A DNA stretch of 64,000 bases from Sandaracinaceae bacterium (lineage in GTDB: Bacteria > Myxococcota_A > Polyangia > Polyangiales > Houyiibacteriaceae), in contig JACKEJ010000007.1 in the NCBI GenBank assembly GCA_020633055.1, positions 186,001 to 250,000 of the forward strand, in the 5' to 3' direction. This document shows, in pieces, positions 56,208 to 64,000 of this stretch. The notes beneath the pieces are model-generated. The model had not been told where the DNA came from. It searched no databases and worked only from the letters and a program-made list of their open reading frames with translations. The translations under genes and the position numbers were made by a program. The stretch's first letter is position 1. Every line of letters begins with the position of its first letter.

Positions 56208-57008
56208 CTAAGGGGCTCGTCGCACCAGGCTGAGGAGCTCGTCGTGCACCCGGCCGTTGCTGGCTACGGTGTTGGGCTCGTGGATGCTGTCGTGCCCCGC
56301 GAACGACGTGAAGCGACCGCCTGCTTCGCGCACCAGCACGGCCGCGGGGCACACGTCGTAGGGCTTGATGTCGAGGTCCACCATGGCGTCCACGCGGCCG
56401 AGCAGCAGCTGCCGGTAGCCGTCGAAGTCGGCGAAGCCGCGGCAGGTGTAGACCCGCTCGCCCAGTGTGGCGGGAAGGTCGAGCCGCTGCGCCGCGCGGA
56501 ACTGGTCGAGCCCACCGTGCGAGACCACCGCGTCGTCCAGCGAAGCCACCTGCGACACGCGCAGGGGCCGCCCGTTCATGGTGGCGCCGTGGCCTTTGGC
56601 GCCCACGAAGAGGTCGCCGCTGGCGGGCATCAGCGCCATGCCCAGCACGGGCTCCCCGTCCGCCTCGAGCCCGAGCAACACAGACCATGTCGGCAAGCCG
56701 CGCACGAAGGCGCGCGTGCCGTCGATGGGGTCCACCAAGAAGCGCAGCCCGTTCGTGCCCTCGGCCGCGCCTGTCTCCTCGCCCCACACGCTGGCGTCCG
56801 GGTAGCGCTTGCGCAGGAACCGGAGCAGGCGTTCCTCCACGAGCTGGTCCGCTTCGGTCACTGGGCTCCGATCCGGCTTGCGCTGCGTGCGCGCCGCCGC
56901 GCCGCCCGAGTACAGGGTGAGGGCCAGCTCGCCGCAGGCCAGCAGCTCGTCCGTGAGCGCCAAGAGCGCCGCGTGCCCACCGATTCGGTCCAGATCGAAC
57001 GCGTCCAT
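56208..57008 (-). CDS. Inositol-monophosphatase-family phosphatase (HisN-like)
   Basis: A 266-residue metal-dependent sugar/polyol phosphatase. Metal-binding blocks are present: VWGEETGAAEG (Glu ligands), DPIDGTRAF (Asp ligands), and KPYDVCPAAVL, where the family usually has W-D. The length suits histidinol-phosphate phosphatase, IMPase or CysQ-type enzymes. The lack of nearby histidine or sulfur genes leaves the substrate open. The ATG at 57008 gives a normal N-terminal helix; upstream codons read into the divergent region. Encoded alone. Confidence 0.85.
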   Translation of the reverse strand: MDAFDLDRIGGHAALLALTDELLACGELALTLYSGGAAARTQRKPDRSPVTEADQLVEERLLRFLRKRYPDASVWGEETGAAEGTNGLRFLVDPIDGTRAFVRGLPTWSVLLGLEADGEPVLGMALMPASGDLFVGAKGHGATMNGRPLRVSQVASLDDAVVSHGGLDQFRAAQRLDLPATLGERVYTCRGFADFDGYRQLLLGRVDAMVDLDIKPYDVCPAAVLVREAGGRFTSFAGHDSIHEPNTVASNGRVHDELLSLVRRAP

Positions 57009-57084
57009 GGCCGAACCGTGCCCCAGATGGGCGCGCTGGGCGAGCGCGATTGCGTCGCTGGGCCGCCTGTGACAAGGCGACCCC

Positions 57085-58092
57085 ATGTCTCTGCTGCGCC
57101 GCGCCCTCGCGCCACTGCTGGCCTGTCTCGCCCTCGCGCTCGTCGCGACTGGCTGCGACGGCTGCACCGAGGCTGGGCGCCTGCGTGTCAGCGGTGATCA
57201 TCCGTACGTCCGCTGCATGACGGTCGACGAGCCCGCCGCGCGCGAGTGGTCGGTGGGCGATCTGCAGCTGAGCGTGTCGGGCCGGGTGCTCACCATCAAC
57301 GGCCTCACGCTCCCGCTGCGCATGGCGGCGTTCGTCGGGCCGGGACCGGGCAGCGCCGACCCGAGCGCGTCCATCGCCGCGTTGCCTCCGCTCGGCGCCA
57401 AGCTCACGTGGGTGCTGGGAGAGCTGGGCGACAGCGAGGCCCACGCGCGGCGGACCCTGTCGGCGCTCGCGGCGATGCCGGGCCTGTCCTTGGTGCTCGC
57501 GAGCGGTCGGGACGACTTCGAGGTACTGGGCGATGCGTGGGAAGGGCTGGACGACGCGGCGCGCAACCACGTGATCGACCTGCGTCCGTTCCATGCGGTG
57601 CGCGTCGGTGGAACGGTGTTCGCGCTGACTTCGGGCGGCCCCGAGGGGCGCTACGCGCGCAATCGCTCGTCGTGTGGGTACAACGAGGACGACTTGGACG
57701 ATGTGGCCGACTCGCTCCCGGACGCCGACGACGCGCGCCGCTATGTCGTGAGCTGGGCGACCCCCACCGGCGGGGCGGCGTTCGACCAGCAGGGCGCCGA
57801 CGGGGGTGACCCGCGCTTGGGGGCCTTCATGCGCGAGGAGGGCGTCGCGGGCGGCATCTTCGCGTGGCCACCGCACAGCGCGTTCATGTCTACGCGGGTG
57901 ACCACGGAGGGCGCGACCATGCTGGACGAGCGCGCCGCGGACCCCGCCGCGCAGGCGGTCGTCGGCCGTATCGCCGGGCCACCGGTCGAGCGTCGCGACG
58001 GCTCACGGGCCCCGAACGGCGTGGCGGTGCTGGAGCTGCGCGAAGGCGGGCTCGCGCTGGTGAGCCACACGTCCTCTGGGCGCGGCGAGTAG
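57085..58092 (+). CDS. Predicted lipoprotein, distant metallophosphoesterase resemblance
   Basis: A 335-residue exported protein. The signal (LLACLALALVATG) ends in lipobox ATGC with two more Cys just after (GCDGC). In the middle, GELGDSEAHARRT and SLVLASGRDDFEVLGDAWEG have a faint calcineurin-like phosphoesterase look (Asp/His/Asn spacing), but the metal ligands are not all recognisable, so activity is doubtful. The C-terminus is Ala/Gly/Pro-rich. It diverges from the phosphatase gene. I do not assign a function. Confidence 0.55.
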   Translation: MSLLRRALAPLLACLALALVATGCDGCTEAGRLRVSGDHPYVRCMTVDEPAAREWSVGDLQLSVSGRVLTINGLTLPLRMAAFVGPGPGSADPSASIAALPPLGAKLTWVLGELGDSEAHARRTLSALAAMPGLSLVLASGRDDFEVLGDAWEGLDDAARNHVIDLRPFHAVRVGGTVFALTSGGPEGRYARNRSSCGYNEDDLDDVADSLPDADDARRYVVSWATPTGGAAFDQQGADGGDPRLGAFMREEGVAGGIFAWPPHSAFMSTRVTTEGATMLDERAADPAAQAVVGRIAGPPVERRDGSRAPNGVAVLELREGGLALVSHTSSGRGE

Positions 58093-58151
58093 GCGAGGCC
58101 CCCGCTTCGTCTCGCGGAGAGGCGCGGCCCAGCGGTCCGGGGCGGTGCGGT

Positions 58152-58577
58152 TCAGGGCTGGAGGTGAGGAGGGAGCCGTGCCGCCTTGGCTTCGTCGTCG
58201 GCGGCCTTGGCCTTGGTCGCGCCTGCCACGAACGCCATGGGCAACGCCACCGCAATCACCACGGCGACCTTCTCGGTCTCGTCGTTCATGACCAGCGCCA
58301 CGAAGCCCCCGAGGGCCACGCACGCAAACACCACCTGAGCGGCGCGAAAGCTCCACGCGCGCCGCTTTCTGAGGGCCTGCCCCAGCCCCGCGAGGCCCAC
58401 CGCCAAGCCGAGGAAGCCCAGCGCCACGCCCCACTCGACGGCTTTCGTCGGCTCCATCAGCGGCATGACGACCAGGCCCGTCAGTGCCCCCAAGCCGGGC
58501 AGAACGCCTGCCAAGATCGTCGCTGTCCCCACGTCACGGCACAGCGCATCGGCTCGTGCCTCCAGCTGCTGGTTCAT
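58152..58577 (-). CDS. Four-helix membrane protein, unknown
   Basis: A 141-residue inner-membrane protein with four predicted helices (about 18-40, 46-67, 77-98, 104-124) and a short soluble C-terminus rich in Lys and Ala. No conserved motif recognised. Convergent with the preceding lipoprotein gene and preceded by the FG-GAP-like gene in the same direction, 103 bases away. Confidence 0.6.
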   Translation of the reverse strand: MNQQLEARADALCRDVGTATILAGVLPGLGALTGLVVMPLMEPTKAVEWGVALGFLGLAVGLAGLGQALRKRRAWSFRAAQVVFACVALGGFVALVMNDETEKVAVVIAVALPMAFVAGATKAKAADDEAKAARLPPHLQP

Positions 58578-58680
58578 CGCGGTATGGCTCCTGGTGCGGA
58601 GGAGGAACGTACCACGGTCGCTGGTGCCAGAGGAAGGTACGCAGGAAAGGCGCGACCACGAGAAGATGCCGCTCGGTCGC

Positions 58681-60003
58681 TCATGGTGTGGGCGTCGACG
58701 CGCCGCACGCCCGCGTCAGCCGCAGCAGCGAGACGCTCCCCGCCGTGCTCGGCTGGGCACCCCCGACGGCGGGAGCCTCGGGCGCGCCTACGGCCAACCA
58801 GCGCGCAGCGAGGGCGACGCGCGACCCGAAGAGATCTCCCGGGCGGGACGGATCTCCCGCGATCGGCGCCAGCGGCACCCACGCGTCCTCGCAACGCTCG
58901 TAGACGTGGACCCACCCGGGACGCGGCGGGCGCGTGGTGCGCGAGCTGGGCGCGCCCACCACGAGTCTCCCGGCCTGAGCGTCGAGTTCCCGACCGAAGA
59001 ACGCGAGCGGGCCGAGCCCCTCCGGCTGCAGCACGGCCTCGAGGGAGTAGGCGCTCCCCGAGCGACGGTAGAGGTACACAGCCCCGACGGCGCCGCTCTC
59101 GGCCGGATAGGGAGGCCGTGCATCGAGGCGGTGGACCATGGGCGCGCCGACCATCACGTGTGCCCCCGTGATGGCGACCGCGTCCCCGAACCCGCTGCCC
59201 GGCTCCGGCTCGTCTGGCGCGAGCTCGGCCTCGAGCTGCCAGCCCGCCGACTCGCGTCGATAGACGTACGCTCGGGCGTCCGTGGGGGGCGGACCGTCCA
59301 GTCGATCCACCCGTGGGGCGCCGACCACCAGCCGGTCCCCGTCGAGCGCGATGGCGTCTCCGAAGGCCGCGTCGGAGTCGGGCCGCGGGGTGCGGAGGTA
59401 GGCGGGCGGCCCGAAGCGCGAGCCTGTACGACGCAGCACGAGGACCGCGCCGGCGCTTCCATTCGCGCTGGCGGCGCCGACGACGAGGCACTCACGCGTC
59501 AGCTGGAGCGCGGAGAGGCGAGACGGCGTGGTCGGGTCGAAGGCGGCGCCGAGCGGGACCTCATCCCCCCAGCGGAGCGCATCTCCCTCGCGCTGAACGA
59601 CGAAGAGCTGCTCACGCTCTCGACCCACCCAGCTCACGACCGCCAGGTCGCCCTCCACGGCGAGCAGATGCGGGAAGCCATAAGGGCGTTCGCCTTCCAC
59701 CTGGGGCGGGAGCGGGATGGCGCGCGATGGTCGCTCGCGATCGAACGCGTGGAGATGCGTGACATTGGCAGTGTCTCGCGTGGCGGTGAGCAGGGTGTCG
59801 CCATCGAAGGCCAAGGGGAGTGAGAAGAACCCACCGAGGGAAGGCTCGGGCGGGGGGAGCGTCACGCGCTCGGCCACGACGTCCGACGCGGGTGGGGCGC
59901 TTGGACGGGGCGCCGCCTCCGGGGTCGCGTCGTCGGCCCCGCAGCCCGTCGTCAGCAGGGTGAGGACGAGCGCGCGGGCAGCTGCCCCGGCGCGCATCGC
60001 CAC
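58681..60003 (-). CDS. FG-GAP/integrin-alpha-like repeat lipoprotein
   Basis: A 440-residue exported protein. The signal has lipobox LLTTGC with the Cys as likely lipid site. The rest is a beta-propeller made of repeats with the FG-GAP hallmark: F-G-D-A-I-A-L-D-G-D-R-L-V-V-G-A-P and variants (FGDAVAITGAHVMVGAP, FGRELDAQAGRLVVGAP, FGSRVALAARWLAVGAP). At least five are visible. Such proteins are extracytoplasmic and often bind ligands or calcium. No enzymatic domain is present. Very common in Myxococcota, where roles are mostly unknown. In-frame ATGs at 60003 and 59997 are equally possible starts. Confidence 0.75.
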   Translation of the reverse strand: MAMRAGAAARALVLTLLTTGCGADDATPEAAPRPSAPPASDVVAERVTLPPPEPSLGGFFSLPLAFDGDTLLTATRDTANVTHLHAFDRERPSRAIPLPPQVEGERPYGFPHLLAVEGDLAVVSWVGREREQLFVVQREGDALRWGDEVPLGAAFDPTTPSRLSALQLTRECLVVGAASANGSAGAVLVLRRTGSRFGPPAYLRTPRPDSDAAFGDAIALDGDRLVVGAPRVDRLDGPPPTDARAYVYRRESAGWQLEAELAPDEPEPGSGFGDAVAITGAHVMVGAPMVHRLDARPPYPAESGAVGAVYLYRRSGSAYSLEAVLQPEGLGPLAFFGRELDAQAGRLVVGAPSSRTTRPPRPGWVHVYERCEDAWVPLAPIAGDPSRPGDLFGSRVALAARWLAVGAPEAPAVGGAQPSTAGSVSLLRLTRACGASTPTP

Positions 60004-60074
60004 CCCGCGGGCCAGCGTCGTAACCGTTCACGCCCCCTTTTGCGGTGCGCGCTCGGCGATGCGACTTCATTCGC

Positions 60075-60539
60075 ATGACGGCAGTCGACATCTCGGTCCT
60101 CGAAGCCTCCGTGGAGGCCCTGATCCAGCAGCAGGTCTCGGCGTACGAGGCGCAGCTGCGTGAGGCGCTCGCGGCGACGCTCTCGAAGACGACGCGGTCG
60201 AAGCCGAGCAAGCGACCCGCGAAGTCGACGAGCGCAGCGAGGAGGAGCCCCGCGGCGCCGCGACGGACGCCGGAGGAGATCGAGGCGCTCGCCGAGCGCT
60301 TCTACGCCGCGGTGGAAGCGGAGCCCGGCGAGACGATGGTTACGTACTCCGCGAAGCTCGGCCTGAGCTCGCCGGAACTCGAGCGTCCGGTGCTCCATCT
60401 CCGGAAGGCGAAGCGAATCCGAAGCGTCGGAGAGCGCAGCCGGACCCGGTACTTCGCGATGGTGCCCCGCACGGGGCGCGGCGATCAGGCCGTCACGAAG
60501 AGCGACGGCGCGGGCTCGTCGGCGTCGCCGTCGATGTAG
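60075..60539 (+). CDS. Small basic protein, winged-helix-like, overlapping the IS66 transposase
   Basis: A 154-residue soluble protein. The first third is helical (ASVEALIQQQVSAYEAQL), then comes a Lys/Arg/Ser/Ala-rich linker (about 40-65), then a compact domain with the look of a winged helix (ALAERFYAAVEAEPGETM, then LSSPELERPVLHLRKAKRI and RTRYFAMVP). A DNA-binding role is plausible but unproven. Its last 18 codons run antisense to the end of the IS66 transposase gene (55-base tail-to-tail overlap), so either it travels with the element or its C-terminus was replaced by the insertion. No similar gene is known to me as a standard part of IS66. Confidence 0.55.
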   Translation: MTAVDISVLEASVEALIQQQVSAYEAQLREALAATLSKTTRSKPSKRPAKSTSAARRSPAAPRRTPEEIEALAERFYAAVEAEPGETMVTYSAKLGLSSPELERPVLHLRKAKRIRSVGERSRTRYFAMVPRTGRGDQAVTKSDGAGSSASPSM

Positions 60540-61759
60540 CGCGTCGCGCAGGCGACCAGGAAGTCGAGCACGTCGCGCCCTTGCTTTCGGGCGGTGTGCG
60601 CGATGGTCATCAGGCGCTCGGCGAAGCGGTCGCCGCGATCACTCTGGGTCCCGAACGAGCGCTTCCGCCAGAGCACGAACCGGCGGAGTTCACGCTCGGC
60701 GTGGTTGTTGGTCGGCTCCACGCCGTCGACGTCGACGAACGTCCAGAGCGCCTCGCGGTGCTCCCAGAGGTCGGCGCAGGAGCCGCTCAGGCCCTTGATG
60801 TCGGCGTCGATCCCACGGCGGAGCGTGCGCTCGAAGTCGGCGCGCAGGGGTGCGACGCGCGCGGCGAATTGCTCGCGCGTTAGCCGACCTTCTCGGAGGT
60901 CGTGCCAGTAGGCGAAGAGGATCGTCGTGGCGTCACGGAGCTCACGGCCGATCGTGCGCATCGGCCCGTCGCGTTCGGAGAACGAGACGAATTTCCGTAG
61001 CAGGTGGGCCCAGCAGACCTGTCGCAGGTGCATCGCCCAGAACTTCAACGCCGTCGCGCGGTCGCTCACGAGGATGCCGTTCTGCTCAGGCAGAATCTCG
61101 CGCTCGAGCGTCTCGCGCTGGCCGTCTGCGAGAACCTTGAAGACCGTCACGCCCGCGGTCGCCACGGTCCAGAGCGAGAGCATCACGCCCGCGCGGAGCC
61201 ACGTCGTACCGTCCGTGTGCTTGACCGGCGCCGCCTGCGCGGTCTCCCACGCCTCGTCGACGGCGGGCTTCACCGCGGCGCTCATCCGGCGCTCGATATT
61301 GCTCACGCTGCCCGTCGAGATCCGCAGGCCGAGCAGCTCGAAGAGCAGGTTCGTCGTGGCGCGGCGGCCGAGGTGGTACACGCCGGTGAGCATCGCGATG
61401 ACCGCCATCGCGCGCGGCCCGAACGCGTACTTCGGGATCACGTCATCGTCGTAGTGCGCGAGCGTCGTGTGGCCGCACGCCGAGCACGCCACCTCGTGGC
61501 GCTGCCACTCCGTGACCCGCGGCACGAACGGCTCGAGTTCGGTCTGCTGGTGGCGATGCGGGCTCCGGCACTTCGTTCGCGGCAGCCCCTCGTGGCAGGC
61601 GTCGCAGCGCGCCGGGAACATGTGGATGAACCGCGATACCTCTCCTGAGGATCCTCTGAGACCGTGATGCCGACCATGCAAGCACGATGGCGGCGGTGGA
61701 GTGGACTGCATGCGGAATCGCACAGGAGAGGAAGCGGCCGCTGCAGTCGGCGTTGACAC
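60485..61759 (-). CDS. IS66-family transposase (TnpC-like), N-terminally short
   Basis: A 424-residue transposase. The N-terminal 27 residues are Pro/Ser-rich. A zinc-finger-like IS66 region follows (PARCDACHEGLPRTKC, then ACSACGHTTL), then the DDE catalytic domain: first Asp in KHTDGTTW, second in LVSDRATALKFW, Glu in NNHAERELRR. All three catalytic residues are present, so the domain could be active. The usual N-terminal coiled coil and KRSEK region (about 80-100 residues) is missing, and the start is a GTG. The accessory genes tnpA and tnpB are absent, as in the single-gene ISBst12-like group. I could not define the terminal repeats. Confidence 0.9.
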   Translation of the reverse strand: MSTPTAAAASSPVRFRMQSTPPPPSCLHGRHHGLRGSSGEVSRFIHMFPARCDACHEGLPRTKCRSPHRHQQTELEPFVPRVTEWQRHEVACSACGHTTLAHYDDDVIPKYAFGPRAMAVIAMLTGVYHLGRRATTNLLFELLGLRISTGSVSNIERRMSAAVKPAVDEAWETAQAAPVKHTDGTTWLRAGVMLSLWTVATAGVTVFKVLADGQRETLEREILPEQNGILVSDRATALKFWAMHLRQVCWAHLLRKFVSFSERDGPMRTIGRELRDATTILFAYWHDLREGRLTREQFAARVAPLRADFERTLRRGIDADIKGLSGSCADLWEHREALWTFVDVDGVEPTNNHAERELRRFVLWRKRSFGTQSDRGDRFAERLMTIAHTARKQGRDVLDFLVACATRYIDGDADEPAPSLFVTA

Positions 61760-62043
61760 GCCACCCCGTGCGCCTTTGCCGCGCCGAACCCGCCGCCGGT
61801 CAGGCGTTGCTCAATCAGCTTGAATGACTCGATGGCGAACGTGCCCGCCCAGTTGTCGAAAGCCGTTCAAAGCACGTGCGACTACCAATCTTCGCCGACG
61901 CCGTAGTCGCGGCCAGCAGCGGCCTTCCATTCCCGTTCGGCGCGTGGGTAGCATGACTGGACTGGGATGGGGCCGGACGGTGCCTCGGCTTGCAGCGCAG
62001 GTCGGCCTGAATCGCGACGGCGGAAGCAGGCACGCCTCCCGCG
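61760..62043. other. Non-coding stretch, no gene seen
   Basis: This 284-base interval between the transposase gene and the decayed fragment has no frame with a start, ribosome site and convincing protein. It probably contains one end of the IS element, but no terminal repeat was found by eye. Confidence 0.5.
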
Positions 62044-62737
62044 TTACCATGGGACGACACGAACTTGAAAGCAGCTCAACGCTCGACCTCGGTCGCGCGC
62101 TGGCAGTGAAATTCCAAGATCCCTGCCGATCTTCAGCGCAAGCTTTGTGAGGCGATGAACGGCGATGCCTAGACTGGCCAGCGGCGTAGAACCCGCGTCG
62201 AACTTCGTAGTCAGGAGAGGCCTCCCACGGAGAATAGGCGAAGGGTATATCCATTGTGCCGTGAACAATTGAGACTGCTTCGCCATCCTCACGAAATTTT
62301 TCCCTTGAATTCACGACGAGGACCGAGAAATAGCCTGACTTGTCTGCCATCCGCTGCTGAAGACCATTCCTTCTTCTCGCCTGCATAGTGCCTCCAGTCC
62401 GACGAGCGGCCGAGAAAGCTACCGGCGACCTGATGCTTTGGCAGACGCAGTGTATGAAAATGCCGCGCGACTGCACGACCTAGAGGTCCCTGCCGAAGGC
62501 ACATCTGAACCCTTCGATGCCACGAAGCCATTTGTGACCTTCCGAACGACAAGTCTGATATGGGCGGCCAACCATACCACTAGCGAGCTTGCGACACTCA
62601 GGTTCTAGGCAGAATCGCAGGTAGTCAGCATTAAACGTCTGCGTGTTTTCCGCGCCCACCTGCAAGGTGTCAAAGCTCCAGGTCGCGCGATACACGCTGC
62701 CAAGAGCAGATCTGAAAGAGAACGAACCGCCAAACAT
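62044..62737 (-). pseudogene. Decayed gene fragment, unknown product
   Basis: Protein-like pieces occur in different frames of one strand. 62737-62480 reads FGGSFSFRSALGSVYRATWS and ends at an amber codon, with the same frame continuing beyond it. About 62550-62290 reads in another frame (HFHTLRLPKHQVAGSFLGR). From the ATG at 62350 there is MADKSGYFSVLVVNSREKF then DIPFAYSPWEASPDYEV. From about 62206 a third frame gives LASLGIAVHRLTKLALKIGR to a stop at 62044. The order suggests one ancestral gene broken by an amber codon and at least two frameshifts. Base composition is clearly less GC-rich than the rest. Product not recognised. Confidence 0.35.
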
Positions 62738-63284
62738 TCAAACCTGATTCTGCGATTCTCATGAGATCTATGTCGCTCAACCGTCACATCTGCGTTGTTC
62801 CCCGACCGGAGTCGATCCCGGGTCCACCTTCCATCAACTTGCTTCAAGGAGGGACTGCTCGAGCAAGTGACTGCGTGCGTTTTTCCCGCGATACGACGCC
62901 GCAAATGGGCGTCGTCCCACGACCTGAGAACCATGGCTTCGCATCCACAGACACCACGAAGTCCCTCTCGAGCGACCGAGCGGAGTGCGAGAGAGCGACA
63001 CTGTCACGGACTTCAGCACAGTCGAGCGCGGGAGTACGGGCCTGAGAGAACGTTGTCCAGATGCCTGGAACGGGGACAATTACGGTGAATTGACTGGCTC
63101 CATGTCACTGCGTACCGTTTTGCCATACTTTAGGCGGTAGTGCGTTTGAGGATGTTGGCTGGACCAGTAGCGTGTTGCGCGCGGGATGCCGGGTCATGTG
63201 GAATATTCTCCTTGCGCCCTCAGTGCCCAAAATGGGGGATGGGTCTGCGTCTCAAGCAGATGCCCAGCGGAGAGCCCTTCCTCC
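62738..63284. other. Gene-poor, lower-GC stretch
   Basis: No frame in these 547 bases looks coding: open frames are short, lack ribosome sites and give proteins of unnatural composition. Several AT-rich patches are present. Best read as intergenic or eroded acquired DNA. Confidence 0.45.
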
Positions 63285-63680
63285 CTACCGTCCCGTCACG
63301 GCAATGAACGTGAACAGGTCCTCGTCGCGCCTGGAGCTGACAGAGGTCCAGCCGTCGATGAACTGCCCGACGAGAGTCTGCCCGTGCGCTCGTCGAACAC
63401 GTCTGGGATAAAGTATTCGAGCCGCTCCACCTCGCGTGGAACGGGAGCACTGTGGTGGACGGACGCGCCTGCGGGATCGAGGTCCACGCGTCGCGCTTCG
63501 TCGCCGGTGCTGGAAGCGTTTCGCGTGCGAGGCCTGCCTGTTGGGCCTCCTCGGTCTCGCGGGTGAGGGCGGTTCGCCGATGCTGCGTTCGCAGGACGCG
63601 AGCATCATCAATGCAACGAGCGCCGCCGGACCTCCCCAGAGTGAGGGCTGTGGGAAACCATCCTGCTGACGACAAGTCAC
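63285..63680 (-). pseudogene. Decayed lipoprotein gene fragment
   Basis: From a GTG at 63680 the minus strand encodes a lipoprotein-type signal, GGPAALVALMMLASC, with a lipobox Cys at residue 30, then CERSIGEPPSPA. After that the protein-like text moves to another frame (VDLDPAGASVHHSAPVPREV, then LEYFIPDVFDERTGR) and returns at the end to the first (QFIDGWTSVSSRRDEDLFTF) before a stop at 63285. This is what a lipoprotein gene with two or more frameshifts would leave. Family not recognised. Sequencing error could also explain it. Confidence 0.4.
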
Positions 63681-64000
63681 GCGGCGCTTCCGAGGTGCAC
63701 GCCGCAACGGCCAGATCGCGCTGTCCCAGGCAACGGAGCAAGCCCTCAATCTGCTTGCCAGCACCAGAGCACGGCGCGGACTCTGGGAAGAGCAGCTCTC
63801 ACGCCGTACGCCGCGAGGCTCGCGCTCGTCGGATGGGCGACCTGGTTCCACCTGGCGGCCTGCCCTGGACGAACGCCAGAACAAATGTTTGGCGGGCTGC
63901 GTCGGTCGGGGTCTAGCGCTTGATGTCTGCCGTGTTCTACCGCTGCCGCAACCAGCGGCGGTGAGGGCGGCCCGAACGAGACCAACGACCGTCGGGTTGA
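63681..64000. other. No gene seen up to window edge
   Basis: Open frames here are out-of-phase and without start signals or protein-like composition. A gene continuing past the edge cannot be excluded. Confidence 0.4.

Noticed and set aside
54263..57876. Very long minus-strand open frames across the glycosyltransferase and phosphatase genes
   Set aside because: Both lie opposite or out of phase with genes that have recognisable motifs; no ribosome site or conserved sequence in them.

Overview
The window is GC-rich and densely coded, with one lower-GC, gene-poor stretch at the right end. Organism: most likely a member of the Myxococcota (delta-proteobacterial type, Polyangia-like). Reasons are a PilR-like sigma-54 activator beside type IV pilin genes, a Ser/Thr kinase with four PEGA domains, many small lipoproteins, HEAT and beta-propeller lipoproteins, and a sigma-54 promoter motif that recurs in four gaps between genes. 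This is inferred from gene content; no rRNA, tRNA or CRISPR array was seen.

Layout. 1-4.6 kb: a truncated secreted esterase, then fumC, a YghO-like protein, a CopD/HemJ-like membrane protein and a lipoprotein with its own sigma-54-type promoter. 4.7-9.7 kb: a DUF882/YcbK peptidase, a CHASE-GGEEF diguanylate cyclase, an orphan protein resembling a type III secretion inner rod (SctI), a TPR protein and a FliA-type sigma factor. 9.7-15.1 kb: a receiver-histidine kinase, a cysteine desulfurase with MnmA (sulfur relay to tRNA 2-thiouridine), a lipoprotein and an RlmD/TrmA-family RNA methyltransferase. 15.2-19.6 kb: nrdR, ribD, ribB fused to a degenerate RibA domain (RibBX type), ribH, nusB and an M17-N-terminal-like protein, a housekeeping run read rightwards.

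19.6-28.5 kb: two leftward HEAT/propeller proteins facing a phosphodiester-glycosidase-domain protein, then the PEGA kinase. 28.5-33.0 kb: a leftward type IV pilin cluster with three prepilin-like genes, a TPR-like protein, a PilR-type regulator and a 97-residue protein. Both main pilin genes have near-perfect sigma-54 promoters. 33.1-38.3 kb: an enoyl-CoA hydratase, three exported proteins, a GbsR/MarR regulator and a TMTC-like membrane protein. 38.3-42.1 kb: the leftward gap-pgk-tpiA-secG run. 42.3-50.2 kb: a 63-residue protein with a sigma-54-type promoter, a 1,290-residue fused transporter/spermidine-synthase-like/TPR protein, an MGAT-like acyltransferase and a sulfatase/LTA-synthase-like membrane enzyme. 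50.3-53.9 kb: fadA and fadN-like beta-oxidation genes. 54-60 kb: an acidic-tailed membrane protein, an AftB-like GT-C glycosyltransferase, an inositol-monophosphatase-family enzyme and several lipoproteins or membrane proteins.

60-64 kb: an IS66-family transposase lacking the usual N-terminal coiled coil, a companion gene that overlaps it tail to tail, and about 2.2 kb with only decayed gene fragments. This looks like a mobile-element scar.

How it fits together: the window mixes core metabolism (TCA, glycolysis, riboflavin, beta-oxidation, tRNA/rRNA modification) with surface biology (pili, lipoproteins, polyisoprenyl-type glycosyltransferases) and signalling (cyclic-di-GMP, two-component, Ser/Thr kinase). 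The clearest common regulatory thread visible in the DNA is sigma-54.
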